From Kaistia algarum (GTDB lineage Bacteria; Pseudomonadota; Alphaproteobacteria; Rhizobiales; Kaistiaceae), in contig NZ_JAPKNJ010000004.1 in assembly GCF_026343945.1 (NCBI RefSeq), positions 186,001-250,000 of the forward strand: a DNA stretch of 64,000 bases, read 5' to 3'. The notes beneath the pieces are model-generated. The model was not told the origin of the DNA. It did no database searches and saw only the letters and a program-made list of their open reading frames with translations. The position numbers and the translations under genes were made by a program. Shown piece after piece: positions 62,403 through 64,000 of this stretch. Each line of letters starts with the position of its first letter. The stretch's first letter is position 1.

Positions 62403-64000
62403 CTAATCCTCGATCAGCGCAAACTTGTCGACATCGAACATGCCGCGGTCGGTGATCTTCAGATGCGGGATGACCGGCAGCGGCAGGAAGGCGATTTGCA
62501 GGAAGGGTTCGGGCAGCGTGCAGCCGAGACCATGCGCCGCGTCGCGTAGATGATGCAGCTTGCCGCGCACATGACCGAAGGGCTGATCCGACATCAAGCC
62601 GGCAATCGGCAGGTCAAGTTCGGCCACGACCGTGCCGTCCTCGACGACGACGAAACCGCCGCCGGTCTCGCGCAGGCGGTTGACCGCCGCCGCCATGTCC
62701 GCGTCCGAGGCGCCGATCACGGTGATGTTGTGGCTGTCGTGGCCGACCGAAGAAGCCATCGCGCCGCGCTTCAGCCCGAAGCCGGTGACGAAGCCGCGGC
62801 CAATATTGCCGTTCTTGCCATGCCGCTCGACGACCGACACCTTGACGATGTCCTTCGCCAGGTCGGTTGTCATTTCGCCATCCACGACCGGCAGCACCGC
62901 CTTCTCGTGCCGCGTGATGATGAGGCCTGCATCGACGCCGATCACCGGCGTCTCCTGATTGCCGCGTCGGGCGGAGATCGCGAAGCTGGAAGCGGTGACT
63001 TGCGGCGCCTGGACCGAACCGAAGCCGACCGGCGGAACCTCTTCTCGTGCATCGAACAGCGCGTCATCGACGAGGCGGCCGGCACTGACGACGGCCGAGA
63101 CGCGGCATTGCTCCAGATTGTCGAGCAGCACGAAGTCCGCTCGCCAGCCCGGCGCCACGAGACCGCGATCGCGAAGGCCGAAGGCGCGGGCCGCCGACCA
63201 GGAGGCGGCGCGATAGACATGGTGCAGCGGCCGGCCGCGCGCGATCAGCATGCGGATCAGCCCGTCGAGATGACCTTCCTCATGGATGTCGAGCGGATTG
63301 CGGTCATCGGTGCAGAGCGCCATGAAGGACGAAGTGTTCTCGTCCAGAACCTCGGCGAGCGCGGCGAGATCCTTCGAGACGGACCCTTCGCGGATCAGGA
63401 TCACCATGCCCTTGGCAAGCTTCTCGCGCGCTTCCGCCGCGCTGGTCGCCTCATGGTCGGTGCGGATGCCGGCGGCGAGATAGCCGGAGAGCGCCATGCC
63501 GCGCAGCAGCGGCGCGTGGCCGTCGATGTGCCGGTCCTGAAATGCAGCAAGCTTCGCCATCAGGCCGGGATCGCCGGCGATCACGCCCGGAAAGTTCATC
63601 ACCTCGGCAAGGCCGATCACCTTCGGATGGTCGGCGAAAGGCAGCAGGTCATCGATCTCCAACTGCGCCCCGGCCGTCTCGAACGATGTCGCGGGGACGC
63701 AGGAGGAGAGATTGATCCGCAGATCCATCACCGTCCGCTCGGCGCAATCGAGGAAATAGCGGATGCCGGCGGCGCCCAGCACATTGGCGATCTCGTGCGG
63801 ATCGCAGATCGCCGTCGTCACGCCATGCGGCAGCACGCAGCGATCGAACTCGAACGGCGTCACCAGCGAGGATTCGACATGGAGATGCGTGTCGATGAAG
63901 CCCGGCACGCAGAAGCGTCCCGCCCCGTCGATCTCGCGTGTCCCCCGATATTCGTCGTGAGTGCCGACGATCCTGTCGCCGACAATCGCCACGTCGGTCG
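62403..64000 (-). CDS. ade: Adenine deaminase, N-terminus beyond the window
   Basis: Deaminates adenine to hypoxanthine in purine salvage. The visible ~532 residues lack only the N-terminal strand domain; the frame stays open to the right edge ([12 protein letters not shown]). Metal motifs are [18 protein letters not shown] and HEGHLDGLI, and the C-terminal part has [13 protein letters not shown] and LPIAGLMSD. The family is usually 550-600 residues. It precedes pfkB and the ADP-ribosylglycohydrolase-family gene on the same strand, 182 nt away across a repeat element. Confidence 0.92.
   Translation of the reverse strand, partial: TDVAIVGDRIVGTHDEYRGTREIDGAGRFCVPGFIDTHLHVESSLVTPFEFDRCVLPHGVTTAICDPHEIANVLGAAGIRYFLDCAERTVMDLRINLSSCVPATSFETAGAQLEIDDLLPFADHPKVIGLAEVMNFPGVIAGDPGLMAKLAAFQDRHIDGHAPLLRGMALSGYLAAGIRTDHEATSAAEAREKLAKGMVILIREGSVSKDLAALAEVLDENTSSFMALCTDDRNPLDIHEEGHLDGLIRMLIARGRPLHHVYRAASWSAARAFGLRDRGLVAPGWRADFVLLDNLEQCRVSAVVSAGRLVDDALFDAREEVPPVGFGSVQAPQVTASSFAISARRGNQETPVIGVDAGLIITRHEKAVLPVVDGEMTTDLAKDIVKVSVVERHGKNGNIGRGFVTGFGLKRGAMASSVGHDSHNITVIGASDADMAAAVNRLRETGGGFVVVEDGTVVAELDLPIAGLMSDQPFGHVRGKLHHLRDAAHGLGCTLPEPFLQIAFLPLPVIPHLKITDRGMFDVDKFALIED

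Overview
The window is high-GC DNA, almost fully coding, from an alphaproteobacterium. It is probably a member of Hyphomicrobiales (Rhizobiales) close to Kaistia, Mesorhizobium or related soil and rhizosphere genera. That assignment is an inference from the protein families, the density of sugar ABC transporters and the style of the intergenic palindromic repeats. No rRNA, tRNA, phage gene, transposase, plasmid function or CRISPR array was seen. About 57 genes can be supported. The first gene (large catalase) and the last (adenine deaminase) run off the window.

Layout. 0-8.6 kb: catalase C-terminus, mannonate dehydratase, a DUF899 thioredoxin-like protein divergent from an HTH regulator plus beta-propeller pair, an AI-2E family membrane protein, a zinc alcohol dehydrogenase and an SDR. 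8.6-16.1 kb: LacI-controlled sugar-acid module (SDR, IlvD/Edd dehydratase, RraA-type aldolase, CUT2 ABC transporter, amidohydrolase). 16.2-29.1 kb: IclR-linked module (second CUT2 transporter, second IlvD/Edd dehydratase, GguC/AraD1-type protein, HyuA and HyuB, Ldh2-type dehydrogenase). 29.1-38.3 kb: GntR-controlled module (CUT1 transporter, enolase-superfamily dehydratase, HpcH/HpaI aldolase, two 2-hydroxyacid dehydrogenases, SDR). 38.7-41.6 kb: a small membrane protein, glpD and a DeoR regulator. 41.7-51.7 kb: an amino-sugar-like operon (SIS protein, GntR/UTRA regulator, ROK kinase, PIG-L deacetylase, CUT1 transporter) followed by another CUT1 transporter. 52-56.5 kb: accessory genes (regulator, glycosyltransferase, methyltransferase, secreted orphan). 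56.5-64 kb: sugar isomerase-like protein, cation antiporter, short-form 6-phosphogluconate dehydrogenase, DUF2171 protein, ADP-ribosylglycohydrolase-family protein, PfkB kinase and adenine deaminase.

How the genes work together. Most of the window is a catabolic archipelago for sugars and sugar acids. Three adjacent modules each carry their own regulator, importer, dehydratase and a different putative C-C cleaving or downstream enzyme. They look like parallel non-phosphorylative routes to pyruvate or related 2-keto acids. Putative operators are visible in front of the LacI, IclR, GntR and DeoR targets. In all five transporter operons a strong stem-loop separates the solute-binding-protein gene from the next transporter gene, which should give excess binding protein. 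None of the three CUT1 transporters has its own ATPase gene here.
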